Source: an uncultured Acidobacteriaceae bacterium | GTDB lineage: Bacteria; Acidobacteriota; Terriglobia; Terriglobales; Acidobacteriaceae | Length of the DNA: 64,000 nt | Reading direction: 5' to 3' | Assembly: GCA_903904755.1 (NCBI GenBank) | Contig: CAIVDV010000047.1 | Span: 56,979-120,978 of the forward strand | In this document: positions 44,447 through 53,243 of the stretch, piece after piece | Numbering within the stretch: position 1 is the first letter of the stretch | Layout: the number at the start of each line of letters is the position of its first letter | The notes under the pieces: generated by a model | Databases searched by the model: none | Seen by the model: the letters and a program-made list of their open reading frames with translations, nothing else | Told to the model about the DNA's origin: nothing | Translations under genes and position numbers: made by a program

Positions 44447-46882
44447 CTATTTGGGAGATCGTGTTTCTGTCACAGTGCGCGTACCTTCGCCGTCCACTTC
44501 CACGCTCTGGTCCGCCGTCCGCACCCGAATCACACTGCCGGTCACCGTGCCGCGCTCCGGGTCCACAACCCTCGGTCGCGCGGCAGCCGTTCCCGTCAGC
44601 CGGAAGACTCCGTCATCGCCCGTGTACACCAGCTTTTCGCCAAATCCCTTGCGCCCGGGGAACTCCACCGCCAGCCGCCCTTCCGCCGTCAGCCGGTCAA
44701 CCCCCAGCCCGCCCGCGGCCTTCACCCCGGCCGACAGCATCGCCGCATCCAGCCGGTCGGCATTCACCGTTACGGGCGCCTGCCCGGCCTGGCTGGCCTC
44801 AGCCGTCACCTGGCTTACCGCCCCGCCCTGTCCTGAGGTAAAGTGCGCCACCCGCTCGCCTTCGGAGTAATCCAGCGCCGCGCTTCGCACCCGCACCAGG
44901 TTCAACGAATCCTTCTTTGCCGCATTCCCGGCCCCAGCCAGTACCGTGCGCACCGGGTTTGCCCCGTCGCCTGCCGCATGCAGCGTCTGGCGTGTCCGGT
45001 TCAGCACCAGCACCGGAGCAGCCACTGAGCTGCCCTCACGCCACAGCCTTGCCGCACCCCGGAATGTCGCTTCGCCGCTGGCCTGCTTCAGCTCGGCATG
45101 GGCGGCCACCACGTGCGCAGGACTGCCGCCGGTGCCGGCCATCAGCCCGCCGCCCGGCATTCCCTTGCCCCCGGCATCGGCCCAGCTGGCCTTCACATCG
45201 CCATCGGCCACCGCATCGCCCGTTTGCCGGTTAAAGTCAATCTTGGCCGCCGCCAACTGCAGTCCGCCGCTCTCAACCACCGGCCGCTGCCCGCCCGCGC
45301 CCGTCAGGTGCGCCACCTCGGCTGTGCCGTCATAATCCAGCCGTGCCGCCGTCGCCCGCAAACCCGCTGCCCCGCCCGCAGGCTGGTCGCTCAGCGTCAC
45401 ATGCCCGGTCTCAGTCAGGGAAACCAGGCTGTTCGCGCTCATCCCGCCCTGCTGTTTGCCCTTCGCCGGCTTATCCGCACGGAACTGCGCCTGCAGCCTG
45501 TCCGCGCTGGAGGCCTGCTCGGCCCCGGTGGCCGTCCGCTGGTCAAAGTGCGCCTGTCCCTGCCCTTCCAGCCGTTCCAGCGTCATTCCCGGCCCCAGCT
45601 TCGCCGTCATCGCAGCCGCGCTCATCCGGCTCCAGGCCCCGCCCGGGTCTTCCGTCTTCAGCACCACGCCGCCGGTCCCGGTCAGTTGGCTGGCCTCCAC
45701 CTTGCCCGTACCCCGCGCGACAAACCGGATATTGGCAATCTGCGAATCCCAGCTGCGCTTCTCCTGACCGCCCGCCAACGCACTCTCAAATCGCACCCCC
45801 TGGCCCCCGTCGCCCAGCAGCCGTGCCGACTCCAGCACCCCGCCGTGCCCAAACTCCACCATCATCACCGGGGCCGACCCGCGGCTGATTCGCCCATCCT
45901 GGCTCGACGTCAAAACCGCGCCGCCCTCCATCTGCCCATGTGTCGGGTGGTTTTGCCCGTCAAACTCCAGCTTGCCCCTGGGCGCTGTCATGCGGCTGCC
46001 GCTGGCCGAGCTCAGTTCCACCCCGCCCGAACCATCCAGCTCGCTCACGCTGCCATCCTGCCGAAAATGCAACAACGCGTCGCCCATCGCCGCCGTGCTG
46101 CCCTGGGAGCGAACCTGTGCCTGCTGCATCCGGCAAGTCTCTTCCCCGCGCACAAACTCCGCGTGCCCGGCATCCACCGTCACATCGCCACCGGGCCGCT
46201 GCGCCCGCAGATGAATCTCCTTGCCCAGCTCCAGCCGTCCGCTGGTCGAGTCATAATCGGCGCCCATCGCCTCGCCGCTGCCCTGGCTTACCGCAAACTC
46301 CACCCGCTCAGCGGTGGTAGCTCGCCCACTCTTCTGGTCAAAGCTCAAGCCGCTGGTCCGTACCCGAATCTGTCCGGCAGCAATCTCGCCCACCAGCGCC
46401 GGCATCTTGCCCGCATCCAGCACTTTGCCCACCGTCTTGCCGGCCGCCTCATCCGTTTGGGCAATCGCCGGGGCCACCCCCGGCTTCATCAGCAGAATCT
46501 CCACCGGCCCCTTGGCCTGAGCCAGCCCCGCCGCCTTGTCGTAATCAAACTCAGCACCGGTAATCGTGTCGGTCCGGCTGCCATCTTCTCCGTACAGCTC
46601 AATCCGAACGTCGTGCAACTGCGCCTTGCCGCCGGCCTTCAGCTCCACCGCCCGTGCCGCGTGAATCTTGAAGATCGTCTTGCCCTTGGTCGTCTGCGTA
46701 TAGTCGAATCCGTCCGCCTGCACCTGGATATCCACACCCAGCCGCTTGGGCAGGTCCGGATGCAGCAGCTTGCGCTTCAGGTGCCCCACCACCAGCGACG
46801 CGGCAATGGCCACCAGCAGCACCAGGCCCACCACCAGCACCAGCGCCCGCAGCCGCTCAATCGAGAATCGGATCCTCCGCAC
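44447..46882 (-). CDS. fused LptC-LptA lipopolysaccharide bridge protein
   Basis: The 811-residue protein starts at GTG 46882, two bases after the upstream stop. A single membrane anchor (ALVLVVGLVLLVAIAASLVV) is at the N-terminus, followed by an LptC-type domain (VQADGFDYTQTTKGKTIFKIHAARAVELKAGGKAQLHDVRIELYGEDG). Many OstA/LptA-type beta-jellyroll repeats follow (ATTAERVEFAVSQGSGEAMGADYDSTSGRLEL, AAKIDFNRQTGDAVADGDVKASW, and more) up to the end. Separate LptC and LptA proteins are each under 200 residues in E. coli, so the fusion is four to five times larger than either. It would span the periplasm from the inner membrane. No separate lptA is present here. Confidence 0.85.
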   Translation of the reverse strand: MRRIRFSIERLRALVLVVGLVLLVAIAASLVVGHLKRKLLHPDLPKRLGVDIQVQADGFDYTQTTKGKTIFKIHAARAVELKAGGKAQLHDVRIELYGEDGSRTDTITGAEFDYDKAAGLAQAKGPVEILLMKPGVAPAIAQTDEAAGKTVGKVLDAGKMPALVGEIAAGQIRVRTSGLSFDQKSGRATTAERVEFAVSQGSGEAMGADYDSTSGRLELGKEIHLRAQRPGGDVTVDAGHAEFVRGEETCRMQQAQVRSQGSTAAMGDALLHFRQDGSVSELDGSGGVELSSASGSRMTAPRGKLEFDGQNHPTHGQMEGGAVLTSSQDGRISRGSAPVMMVEFGHGGVLESARLLGDGGQGVRFESALAGGQEKRSWDSQIANIRFVARGTGKVEASQLTGTGGVVLKTEDPGGAWSRMSAAAMTAKLGPGMTLERLEGQGQAHFDQRTATGAEQASSADRLQAQFRADKPAKGKQQGGMSANSLVSLTETGHVTLSDQPAGGAAGLRATAARLDYDGTAEVAHLTGAGGQRPVVESGGLQLAAAKIDFNRQTGDAVADGDVKASWADAGGKGMPGGGLMAGTGGSPAHVVAAHAELKQASGEATFRGAARLWREGSSVAAPVLVLNRTRQTLHAAGDGANPVRTVLAGAGNAAKKDSLNLVRVRSAALDYSEGERVAHFTSGQGGAVSQVTAEASQAGQAPVTVNADRLDAAMLSAGVKAAGGLGVDRLTAEGRLAVEFPGRKGFGEKLVYTGDDGVFRLTGTAAARPRVVDPERGTVTGSVIRVRTADQSVEVDGEGTRTVTETRSPK

Positions 46883-46884
46883 GC

Positions 46885-47496
46885 CTATTGCACCCTGTTC
46901 AGCCGCGCCAGCAATCGATCGGCCAGCGTCTCGCCCAGCTCCGACCACAACAGCCGGCCCGACGCGCCAGTCTCCTTCTCCAGCGCATCCGCCAGCCCAA
47001 TCAACTGCCGCACATTCTCTTCAATGCACTTCAGCCCGCGGTCGTCCAGCGCCAGGTCTTCCTGCAGGAAGGCGTCATCGGTGCCAAAATCCACCCGGAT
47101 GTGCCCCTCCTGCGCCCACGCGCCCTCGTCAAACTCCGGCCCATAGCCCAGCACCCGCACCAGCCGATTCTTCCGCTCCCACTCCGTCGGCCGGCCCGGA
47201 ACAAGCTCCGGCTCCCACAGCGTCCAGCCAATCTGAAACTCCCAGGCGTAGTCGGCGTGCACAAACTCAAAGGCCTCTTCCAGCGCAATGTCAATCTGGC
47301 AGGCGTGCTCGCCCAGCCCGTACACCTGCTGGTACACCAGCGCCTCGCGCCAGTTCATCGGCCACACCGTCGCAGAAAACACCCCACGCTCGCCGCCATG
47401 CGCCGCAAACAAACGCAGCACCGCGCCCAGCTTCTCATCCAGGGCGGCCATTTGCATCTGCGGATACCACAAACTCAAAGAAAACGTATCTGACAT
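46885..47496 (-). CDS. hypothetical protein heading the lpt operon
   Basis: The 203-residue soluble protein starts at the ATG at 47496 (SDTFSLSLWYPQMQMAALDEKL). It is rich in Trp and acidic residues (VWPMNWREALVYQQVYGLGEHACQID, AYAWEFQIGW-like stretches such as DYAWEFQIGWTLWEPEL). No signal peptide, membrane helix or known motif is visible. Its stop is two bases before the lptCA start, so it is probably co-translated with the LPS transport genes. I do not recognise the family; a role linked to envelope assembly is inference from position only. Confidence 0.7.
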   Translation of the reverse strand: MSDTFSLSLWYPQMQMAALDEKLGAVLRLFAAHGGERGVFSATVWPMNWREALVYQQVYGLGEHACQIDIALEEAFEFVHADYAWEFQIGWTLWEPELVPGRPTEWERKNRLVRVLGYGPEFDEGAWAQEGHIRVDFGTDDAFLQEDLALDDRGLKCIEENVRQLIGLADALEKETGASGRLLWSELGETLADRLLARLNRVQ

Positions 47497-47597
47497 CTCT
47501 ACGATTGTAGACGCGAAACCGCCCCGGTTGGATTCGCCTCCTACGCCAGATTCCCCCTCTGGCCCCGCCCACAAGCCCCCTGCTATCCTCGAAGCCG

Positions 47598-48656
47598 ATG
47601 AAAGCCCTCCGCCAAACCCTCGCCGCCACCTTCGTTCTTGCCCTGTCCCTTGTTGCCGCACGCGCCCAGGCCCCTACCGGCGGCACCCAGCAATTCGCCC
47701 AGCTCGGCCAGTGCCGGCTCGCATCCGGAGAAGCCATCACCGACTGCCGCCTCGGCTACCGCACCTGGGGCAAACTCAACGCCGACAACTCCAACGCCAT
47801 CCTCTTCCCCACCTGGTTCACCGGCAACTCCGGCGAGCTGGCCGAGAGCTTCAGCCCCAATGGCCTCGCCGACCCCGCCCGCTACTTCATCATCGCCGTC
47901 GATGCCCTCGCCGACGGCGTCTCCTCCTCGCCCTCCAACTCCAAATCCCGGCCCCGCATGACCTTCCCCGCCGTTACTGTTCAGGACATGGTCTCAGCCG
48001 AGTACCGCCTCGCCACCGAAACCCTTCATCTCAAGCACCTCCACGCCGTCATGGGCATCTCCATGGGCGGCATGCAGACCTTTGAGTGGCTCGCCGACTA
48101 CCCCTCCTTCTTTGACGTCGCCATCCCCATCGTCGGCTCCACCCGCCTCACCGCCTACGACCTCACCCTCTGGCACGCCGAGGAAGACGCCATCCGCGCC
48201 ACCCCCGCCTGGCAGCAGGGCTCCTACGCCAAATCCCCCGCTGTCCCCCTTACCGCCATCCTCCACGACATCAACCTCACCAGCCCCTCCCGCTACAACC
48301 AGCTCGTCCCCCGCGACAAATTCGCCGCCCAATACGCTTCCTACGGTACCGAGGGCGCAACCGACTTCGACGCCAACGACCGCATCTATCAGCTCCAGGC
48401 CATGATCCACCACGACATCGCCCACGGCGGCTCACTCGAAGACCTCGCCCAGCATCTCGTCAAAATTCCTCATCCCCGCGTGCTCATCGTCGTCTCCCGC
48501 CAGGACCACATGGTCAACCCCACGCCCGCCCTAGACTTCGCCCCCCTCATCGGCGCCAAAACCCTCGTCCTCGACACCCCCTGCGGCCACCTCGGCCCTG
48601 GCTGCGAAGCCGCCACCGTAAACCCCGCCGTCCGCGCCTTCCTCGATGAGAAGTGA
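47598..48656 (+). CDS. exported alpha/beta hydrolase of the homoserine acetyltransferase (MetX) type
   Basis: The 352-residue protein has a signal peptide (TLAATFVLALSLVAARAQ). The fold matches MetX: CRLGYRTWGKLNADNSNAILFPTWFTGNSGE, nucleophile Ser in GISMGGMQ, Asp in VSRQDHMVNP and His in DTPCGHLGPGCE. Real MetX enzymes are cytosolic and acetylate homoserine, so an exported version probably acts as an esterase or hydrolase on another substrate. Divergent from the lpt unit. It has no obvious partner gene. Confidence 0.8.
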   Translation: MKALRQTLAATFVLALSLVAARAQAPTGGTQQFAQLGQCRLASGEAITDCRLGYRTWGKLNADNSNAILFPTWFTGNSGELAESFSPNGLADPARYFIIAVDALADGVSSSPSNSKSRPRMTFPAVTVQDMVSAEYRLATETLHLKHLHAVMGISMGGMQTFEWLADYPSFFDVAIPIVGSTRLTAYDLTLWHAEEDAIRATPAWQQGSYAKSPAVPLTAILHDINLTSPSRYNQLVPRDKFAAQYASYGTEGATDFDANDRIYQLQAMIHHDIAHGGSLEDLAQHLVKIPHPRVLIVVSRQDHMVNPTPALDFAPLIGAKTLVLDTPCGHLGPGCEAATVNPAVRAFLDEK

Positions 48657-48725
48657 GCCTCTGGGACAATCCGAGGCGCAAAACCGTGCACATTCCATCC
48701 GTTGATGTGATTGTTCCGATTTGAT

Positions 48726-48773
48726 GCTGAATTGCGAAATTGACATCACCGCTCAAGAGGCGCACAATTCAGC
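48726..48773 (+). promoter_or_regulatory. promoter with operator-like 9-bp inverted repeat for the RHH/PIN operon
   Basis: TTGACA (48740-48745), a 17-base spacer and CACAAT (48763-48768) make a good sigma-70 promoter. GCTGAATTG (48726-48734) is exactly complementary to CAATTCAGC (48765-48773), so the repeat flanks the -35 box and overlaps the -10 box. Repeat centres are 39 bases apart. Transcription should start at about 48775, which is the first base of the antitoxin ATG. Confidence 0.65.
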
Positions 48774-48774
48774 C

Positions 48775-48999
48775 ATGCGCACCACCATCACATTCGACGA
48801 AGAAGCAGCAGAAATCCTGAGGGTCTATTCGGAAAGCCAGGGCATCTCGCTTTCCAAAGCCGCCTCAAATCTCGTAGTTCAAGGCGCTCGCCCAAAATCG
48901 TGGATCAAATACAAAGATGGATTTCCGGTCTTCGACCTCGAGCCTGGTCCCACCATCACTGACGAGCACATCCGCAAGCTGGTGCGAGAAGAATTTTGA
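48775..48999 (+). CDS. ribbon-helix-helix antitoxin (VapB-like)
   Basis: The 74-residue protein has an N-terminal RHH domain: strand RTTITFDEE, helix AAEILRVYSESQG, then ISLSKAASNLVVQG. The C-terminal part (KDGFPVFDLEPGPTITDEHIRKLVREEF) fits a toxin-wrapping tail. RHH antitoxins bind palindromic operators in their own promoter, and such a site is present just upstream. The ATG at 48775 was chosen over ATG 48724 because the latter lies within the operator and has no ribosome-binding site. The base composition is less G+C-rich than in flanking genes, which suggests horizontal gain. Confidence 0.85.
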   Translation: MRTTITFDEEAAEILRVYSESQGISLSKAASNLVVQGARPKSWIKYKDGFPVFDLEPGPTITDEHIRKLVREEF

Positions 49000-49427
49000 C
49001 CAGATACCTGCCAGATATCAATGTCCTCATCGGCATTGCACGCGAAGACGCGCAATTCCATAAAGCGGATTTCCGTTGGTTCCAAACCACAGGCAGTCAT
49101 CAATTTGCCACATGTCCATTCACCCAGGCAGGCTTCGTACGCATCTCCTCCAATGAACGAATCGGACCCCGGCCTGTCAACCTTTCCGGTGCAATGGAAC
49201 TTCTTGACAGGATGACTTCCCTCTCTGGCCACCAGTTCTGGCCAATCGACGAAGGACTTGCCGAGACGATTCGCCCATTCCGCAAGCAAATCTACGGTCA
49301 TGGCCAAATAACCGATGCCTACCTGCTCGGCCTCGCGATTCAGAACAACGGCGTTCTCGTCACCCGCGACAAAGCTATCGCGCACCTCGCTGGCAAAACC
49401 TGGGCCGATCACCTGCTCATTCTCTAA
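48996..49427 (+). CDS. PIN-domain ribonuclease toxin (VapC-like)
   Basis: The 143-residue protein starts at a TTG overlapping the antitoxin stop, so the two are co-translated. The PIN fold is clear: LPDINVLIGIA with the first metal Asp at residue 7, FATCPFTQAGFVRIS, ITDAYLLGLAIQNNGVLVTRDKAIAHL with the C-terminal acidic cluster. The second acidic position in CPxTxAGFVR is Gln here, where Glu is usual in many relatives. PIN toxins cleave RNA, often tRNA or rRNA, using Mg2+ or Mn2+. The cognate antitoxin is directly upstream. It converges with glyS. Confidence 0.85.
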   Translation: MTRYLPDINVLIGIAREDAQFHKADFRWFQTTGSHQFATCPFTQAGFVRISSNERIGPRPVNLSGAMELLDRMTSLSGHQFWPIDEGLAETIRPFRKQIYGHGQITDAYLLGLAIQNNGVLVTRDKAIAHLAGKTWADHLLIL

Positions 49428-49447
49428 TCAAGCCGCGGACGCAGAAA

Positions 49448-49473
49448 AGCCCCAGCTTCCGCAGAAGCTGAGG
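49448..49473 (-). terminator. rho-independent terminator for glyS
   Basis: CAGCTTC (49452-49458) and GAAGCTG (49463-49469) pair around CGCA, with two further pairs outside one mismatch. On the minus strand the hairpin is followed by TTTTCTG. It sits between converging genes. Confidence 0.6.
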
Positions 49474-49504
49474 CCATCCTCCTGTCCAATCGCGTCGCTC
49501 GCTC

Positions 49505-51583
49505 TTATCCGGTCACAATCTCCGAGAAGTCCGCAATCCCCTGGAACCCGTCCAGCACGCTCTGGATCAGCCCCAGCCGCGCCGCACGCAACCCAGCATC
49601 CGGAGCCATCACCATCACCTTGTCAAAGAAGGCATCCACCGCCGGCCGCAGCGTTGCCACCGCCTCCAGCGCGCCGGCATAATCCGCCTTGGCCCGCAGC
49701 GCCGCAACCTTGCCCGCCAGCTCCGCCGACTGCCTGGCCAGCGCCTTCTCTTCGTCCTCCAGCAGCGCGCTGGCAAACTCCGCCGCCACTACTTCCTTCT
49801 TCTCCGCAGCCTGCCGCAGAATATTCTTGATGCGCTTCGACGCTGCAGAAATCGCCACAAAATCCTCGCCGCCCCGCACCGCCGTCAACGCCTGCGCACG
49901 CACCACGGCATCGCGCACATCTTCCGCGCCCGCCGCCAGCGCCGCCGCCACCACGTCATAGGCAAACCCGTGCACATCCTTCAGGAAGAAGTTCAAGCGC
50001 TCCTGCAGGAATCCGGCAACCCCATCCGCCTTCGCGCCTGTGGCCGTAACCACCTCGCTCAGCGTCAACGGCAACCCTGACTCCGCCAATATCTTCACCA
50101 CGCCATTGGCCGCGCGCCTCAGCGCAAACGGATCCTTTGACCCTGTCGGCGCCATCCCAATCCCGAACATCCCCACAATCGTCTGGATGCGGTCAGCCAG
50201 CGCCAGCAGTTGCCCTTCAATCGTCGCAGGAATCGCGTCATCCGTGCTCGCCGGCGTGTACTGCGCATACACTGCCAGCGCCACCGTCTCGCCCAGCCCC
50301 TGCGCCCGTGCATACAGGCCACCAATAATGCCCTGCAGCTCGGTAAATTCCTTCACCAGCTCGGCCGTCAAATCCGTCTTCGCCAGCAGCGTCGCCTGCA
50401 GCAGCCCGGCCTTGTCCAGCACCTTGCCGCGCGCGGCAACCGCAGCCGCCAGTGCCGTAACCACGGCCAGGTTCTGCTCCGTCTTCCAGTGGTAGCTGCC
50501 CAGTTCCTTTTGGAACGTCACCGCCTTCAGCATCTCCACGCGCTCAACCAGCGGAGTCTTCTGGTCCACTTCCCAGAAGAATCGCGCATCCTTGAACCGC
50601 GCCCGCAGAACCTTCTGGTTCCCGTGCCGGATTGTCGCTTCGCCTTCCTCATCCACCTCAATATTCAGCACCGCCAGGAAGTGCGGCAGCAGCTTCCCGT
50701 CCGGCCCTTCCACGGCAAAGTATTTCTGGTGGTCGCGCATCACGGTCACCAGCACCTCTTCCGGCAGCGCCAGATACTCAGCTTCGTAGTTGCCCACAAT
50801 CGCCGTCGGCCACTCCGTCAGGTGCACCACCGTCTCCACCAGCGGCTCATCCTCCCGCCACCGCGCACCGGGAATCGTCCGCACAACCCGGTCCAGCGCC
50901 TTGCGAATCGTATGCCGGCGCTCGGCCACTTCCACCACCACCTTGGCCGCCCGCAGCGCACCCACATAATCCGCCGGCTTCGCAATCACCACCGGCGCTT
51001 CCCCATGCAGAATCCGGTGTCCGCGGCTCACATTCCCCGCCGTAATCCCGGCAATCTCCACCGGAACCACCGCTGTATCCAGCAGCGCCACAACCCACCG
51101 AACCGGCCTCACAAACCGCTCCGGCTTGCCCGCCCGCCAGTACATATTCTTCGCCCAGTACAGCGCCAGCACTTCCTTCGGCAGCTCGGCCGTCAGCAGC
51201 TCAGCCGCGCTGCGTCCCGGACGCTTCACCGTCGCGCCCACATACTCGCCCTTGGCGTTCACAACCTTTTTCAGCTCCGCAACAGGCACTCCGGCCTTCT
51301 TCGCAAAAGCCTCCGCCGCAGCCGACGGCACATCGTTCGGGAAGGCCACCTTCCACGACGGCCCCGTCACCTGCTCTTCCGCATCTGCCTGCCCGGCAAG
51401 CACACCGGTCGCCACCACGGCCAGCCGCCGCGGCGTGCTGTAAGTGGTCACCGTACCGCCAGCCTCAAGCAGCCGTTCGCGCTTCAGCAAATCCTCAACC
51501 CGGCGCCCCAGCTCAGCCTCGGCTCCGGCAATCATCCGGGCAGGAATCTCATCCAGCCCAATCTCCAACAAAAAATCAGCCAT
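49505..51583 (-). CDS. glyS: glycyl-tRNA synthetase beta subunit
   Basis: The 692-residue subunit has the usual length and blocks: FLLEIGLDEIPARMI at the start, RPVRWVVALL, GHRILHG, PEEVLVTVMRDHQKYFAVEG and DKIQ-type ADRIQTIVGMFGIG. The C-terminal part resembles the anticodon-binding and HD-like regions. The alpha2beta2 enzyme charges tRNA-Gly; the beta subunit binds tRNA. It is separated from glyQ by an extra gene, which is unusual. Spacing to that gene is 20 bases, so one transcript is likely. Confidence 0.96.
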   Translation of the reverse strand: MADFLLEIGLDEIPARMIAGAEAELGRRVEDLLKRERLLEAGGTVTTYSTPRRLAVVATGVLAGQADAEEQVTGPSWKVAFPNDVPSAAAEAFAKKAGVPVAELKKVVNAKGEYVGATVKRPGRSAAELLTAELPKEVLALYWAKNMYWRAGKPERFVRPVRWVVALLDTAVVPVEIAGITAGNVSRGHRILHGEAPVVIAKPADYVGALRAAKVVVEVAERRHTIRKALDRVVRTIPGARWREDEPLVETVVHLTEWPTAIVGNYEAEYLALPEEVLVTVMRDHQKYFAVEGPDGKLLPHFLAVLNIEVDEEGEATIRHGNQKVLRARFKDARFFWEVDQKTPLVERVEMLKAVTFQKELGSYHWKTEQNLAVVTALAAAVAARGKVLDKAGLLQATLLAKTDLTAELVKEFTELQGIIGGLYARAQGLGETVALAVYAQYTPASTDDAIPATIEGQLLALADRIQTIVGMFGIGMAPTGSKDPFALRRAANGVVKILAESGLPLTLSEVVTATGAKADGVAGFLQERLNFFLKDVHGFAYDVVAAALAAGAEDVRDAVVRAQALTAVRGGEDFVAISAASKRIKNILRQAAEKKEVVAAEFASALLEDEEKALARQSAELAGKVAALRAKADYAGALEAVATLRPAVDAFFDKVMVMAPDAGLRAARLGLIQSVLDGFQGIADFSEIVTG

Positions 51584-51603
51584 TTCTCTCTCTCAACCGG
51601 AAA

Positions 51604-52191
51604 TCAGCGGCTCACGTCCGCGTACGAGCCTTCCAGCCCACGAATTGCTCTTCCAATCTTGTTCAGCGCCACCCAGCGGCCGCCATCAAATACCTGCACT
51701 TCACCCACCCGCTTCGATGTGCATCCCGTGCACGCCAGCCAGCGGTCGCGGTTATAGTCCAATATCCCGTCGTACGGCGCCCGCGTCACCGTCTTGCCCT
51801 TGCCATTCACCAGCGCCCACCGGCCATCCCGCACCACGCGCACCAGCCCGAAGTGGAAGGGACTCGCGCCATTATCCAGCACAGCCACGCTCGGCACCGC
51901 CACCTTGCCCATCCGATCCAGATACACCCAGCCCATACCCTTTACCCGGGTCGGAGTCAGCATATGCAGCCCAACTTGCACCTCATGGCCCCGCGCGGCG
52001 TCCTTCGCCCAGTCGGCCCGGATGTAGTCGTGCCCCTTGTACGCATACACCGCGCATTCGGGAATCTCCACATACTCCACCGCAACCGGGCACGCGTCCG
52101 CCTGCTTCCCATGGCGCCACCCGGCCAACCCGCTCAACGGCGTCAGCAGCAGTGCAATCGCAGCGATTTGTCGTCCCCAGCGCATCGGCAA
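51604..52191 (-). CDS. exported WG-repeat-like protein between glyQ and glyS
   Basis: The 195-residue protein has a signal peptide (IAAIALLLTPLSGLAG). Segments such as GWVYLDRMGKVAVPSVAVLDNG, FGLVRVVRDGRWALVNGKGK and GEVQVFDGGRWVALNKIGRAI resemble WG repeats (short beta-rich units with KWGY/GRWA cores). Three Cys residues in the mature protein (ECAV and CTGC) could form a disulfide. The function is unknown. It lies 15 bases after glyQ and 20 before glyS, so it is probably co-transcribed with the tRNA synthetase. A Gly-tRNA link is not evident from the sequence. Confidence 0.7.
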   Translation of the reverse strand: MPMRWGRQIAAIALLLTPLSGLAGWRHGKQADACPVAVEYVEIPECAVYAYKGHDYIRADWAKDAARGHEVQVGLHMLTPTRVKGMGWVYLDRMGKVAVPSVAVLDNGASPFHFGLVRVVRDGRWALVNGKGKTVTRAPYDGILDYNRDRWLACTGCTSKRVGEVQVFDGGRWVALNKIGRAIRGLEGSYADVSR

Positions 52192-52206
52192 TCTTTTCCT
52201 TCCGCC

Positions 52207-53160
52207 CTACCCGGCGGTCTGCTGCAACTGGTAAGCCTTGGCCACGCCCACCGCCAGGTTGCGAATCCGCGCAATCATGCCCACCCGCTCCGTCACGCTG
52301 ATCGCGCCCCGAGCATCCAGCAGATTAAACAGATTCGAGCACTTCAGCGCCAGCTCATAGGTCGACATCAGCGGGAACCGCTTCTTTTCCTTCAGCGTCG
52401 AGCTCTCGCTCTTCAGCACCGCATTGGCATCCTGAATCAGCTTGGTCGCCTCCCGCTCGTAGCGGTTGAAGTGCTCCCACAGCTCGGCCACATCCGCGGT
52501 TTCAAAGTTGTACACCGAGTACTGCAGCTCTTCTTCCAGCCGCACATCGCCGTAGGTCACTTCCTCGCCCGTCTGCGGATCGCGCGCCCACACCACGTCG
52601 TACACCGAATCCACGTCCTGCAGAAATGCCGTCAGCCGCTCCAGCCCATAGGTCAGCTCCGCGCACATCGGGTCCAGGTCCAGCCCGCCGCACTGCTGGA
52701 AGTAGGTGAACTGGGTAATCTCCATCCCGTCCATCATCACCTGCCAGCCCACGCCCCAGGCGCCCACCGTCGGGCCTTCCCAGTTGTCCTCTTCAAACTT
52801 CAGGTCGTGCTTCGACAAGTCAATCCCAATCGCCTCAAGCGATTGCAGATACAGCTCCTGCACGTTCACCGGCGGCGGCTTCAGAATCAGCTGGAATTGC
52901 GTATGCCGGAACAAACGGTTCGGGTTCTCACCGTACCGTCCATCGGCCGGACGCCGCGAGGGCTGCGCATAGCCAACCTTGTACGGCCGCGGCCCCAGCA
53001 CCCGCAAAAACGTCTCCGGCGCCATCGTTCCCGCGCCCACTTCCACATCAAACGGCTGCTGCAGGATGCAACCCCGCTCTGCCCAGAAACTCTGCAGGCG
53101 GAAGAGAACTTCCTGGAAGGTGAGTGCGTGTTTGGCGTTGGAAGCCGTTGCTGCGGTCAT
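52207..53160 (-). CDS. glyQ: glycyl-tRNA synthetase alpha subunit
   Basis: The 317-residue protein has the family start [71 protein letters not shown] in several blocks, [33 protein letters not shown] and [14 protein letters not shown]. This is the catalytic subunit that activates glycine. The ATG at 53160 was chosen because it directly precedes the conserved block; a longer upstream frame is not conserved-looking. It heads the glyQ, WG-like, glyS unit. Confidence 0.97.
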   Translation of the reverse strand: MTAATASNAKHALTFQEVLFRLQSFWAERGCILQQPFDVEVGAGTMAPETFLRVLGPRPYKVGYAQPSRRPADGRYGENPNRLFRHTQFQLILKPPPVNVQELYLQSLEAIGIDLSKHDLKFEEDNWEGPTVGAWGVGWQVMMDGMEITQFTYFQQCGGLDLDPMCAELTYGLERLTAFLQDVDSVYDVVWARDPQTGEEVTYGDVRLEEELQYSVYNFETADVAELWEHFNRYEREATKLIQDANAVLKSESSTLKEKKRFPLMSTYELALKCSNLFNLLDARGAISVTERVGMIARIRNLAVGVAKAYQLQQTAG

Positions 53161-53243
53161 TGAAAACACTCTCTTGTCTGGATTCGTAAACAACAGTTTA
53201 TCAGCCGGATTTCCCATTTTTCCGGTCTGAACCTCATCCGGCA

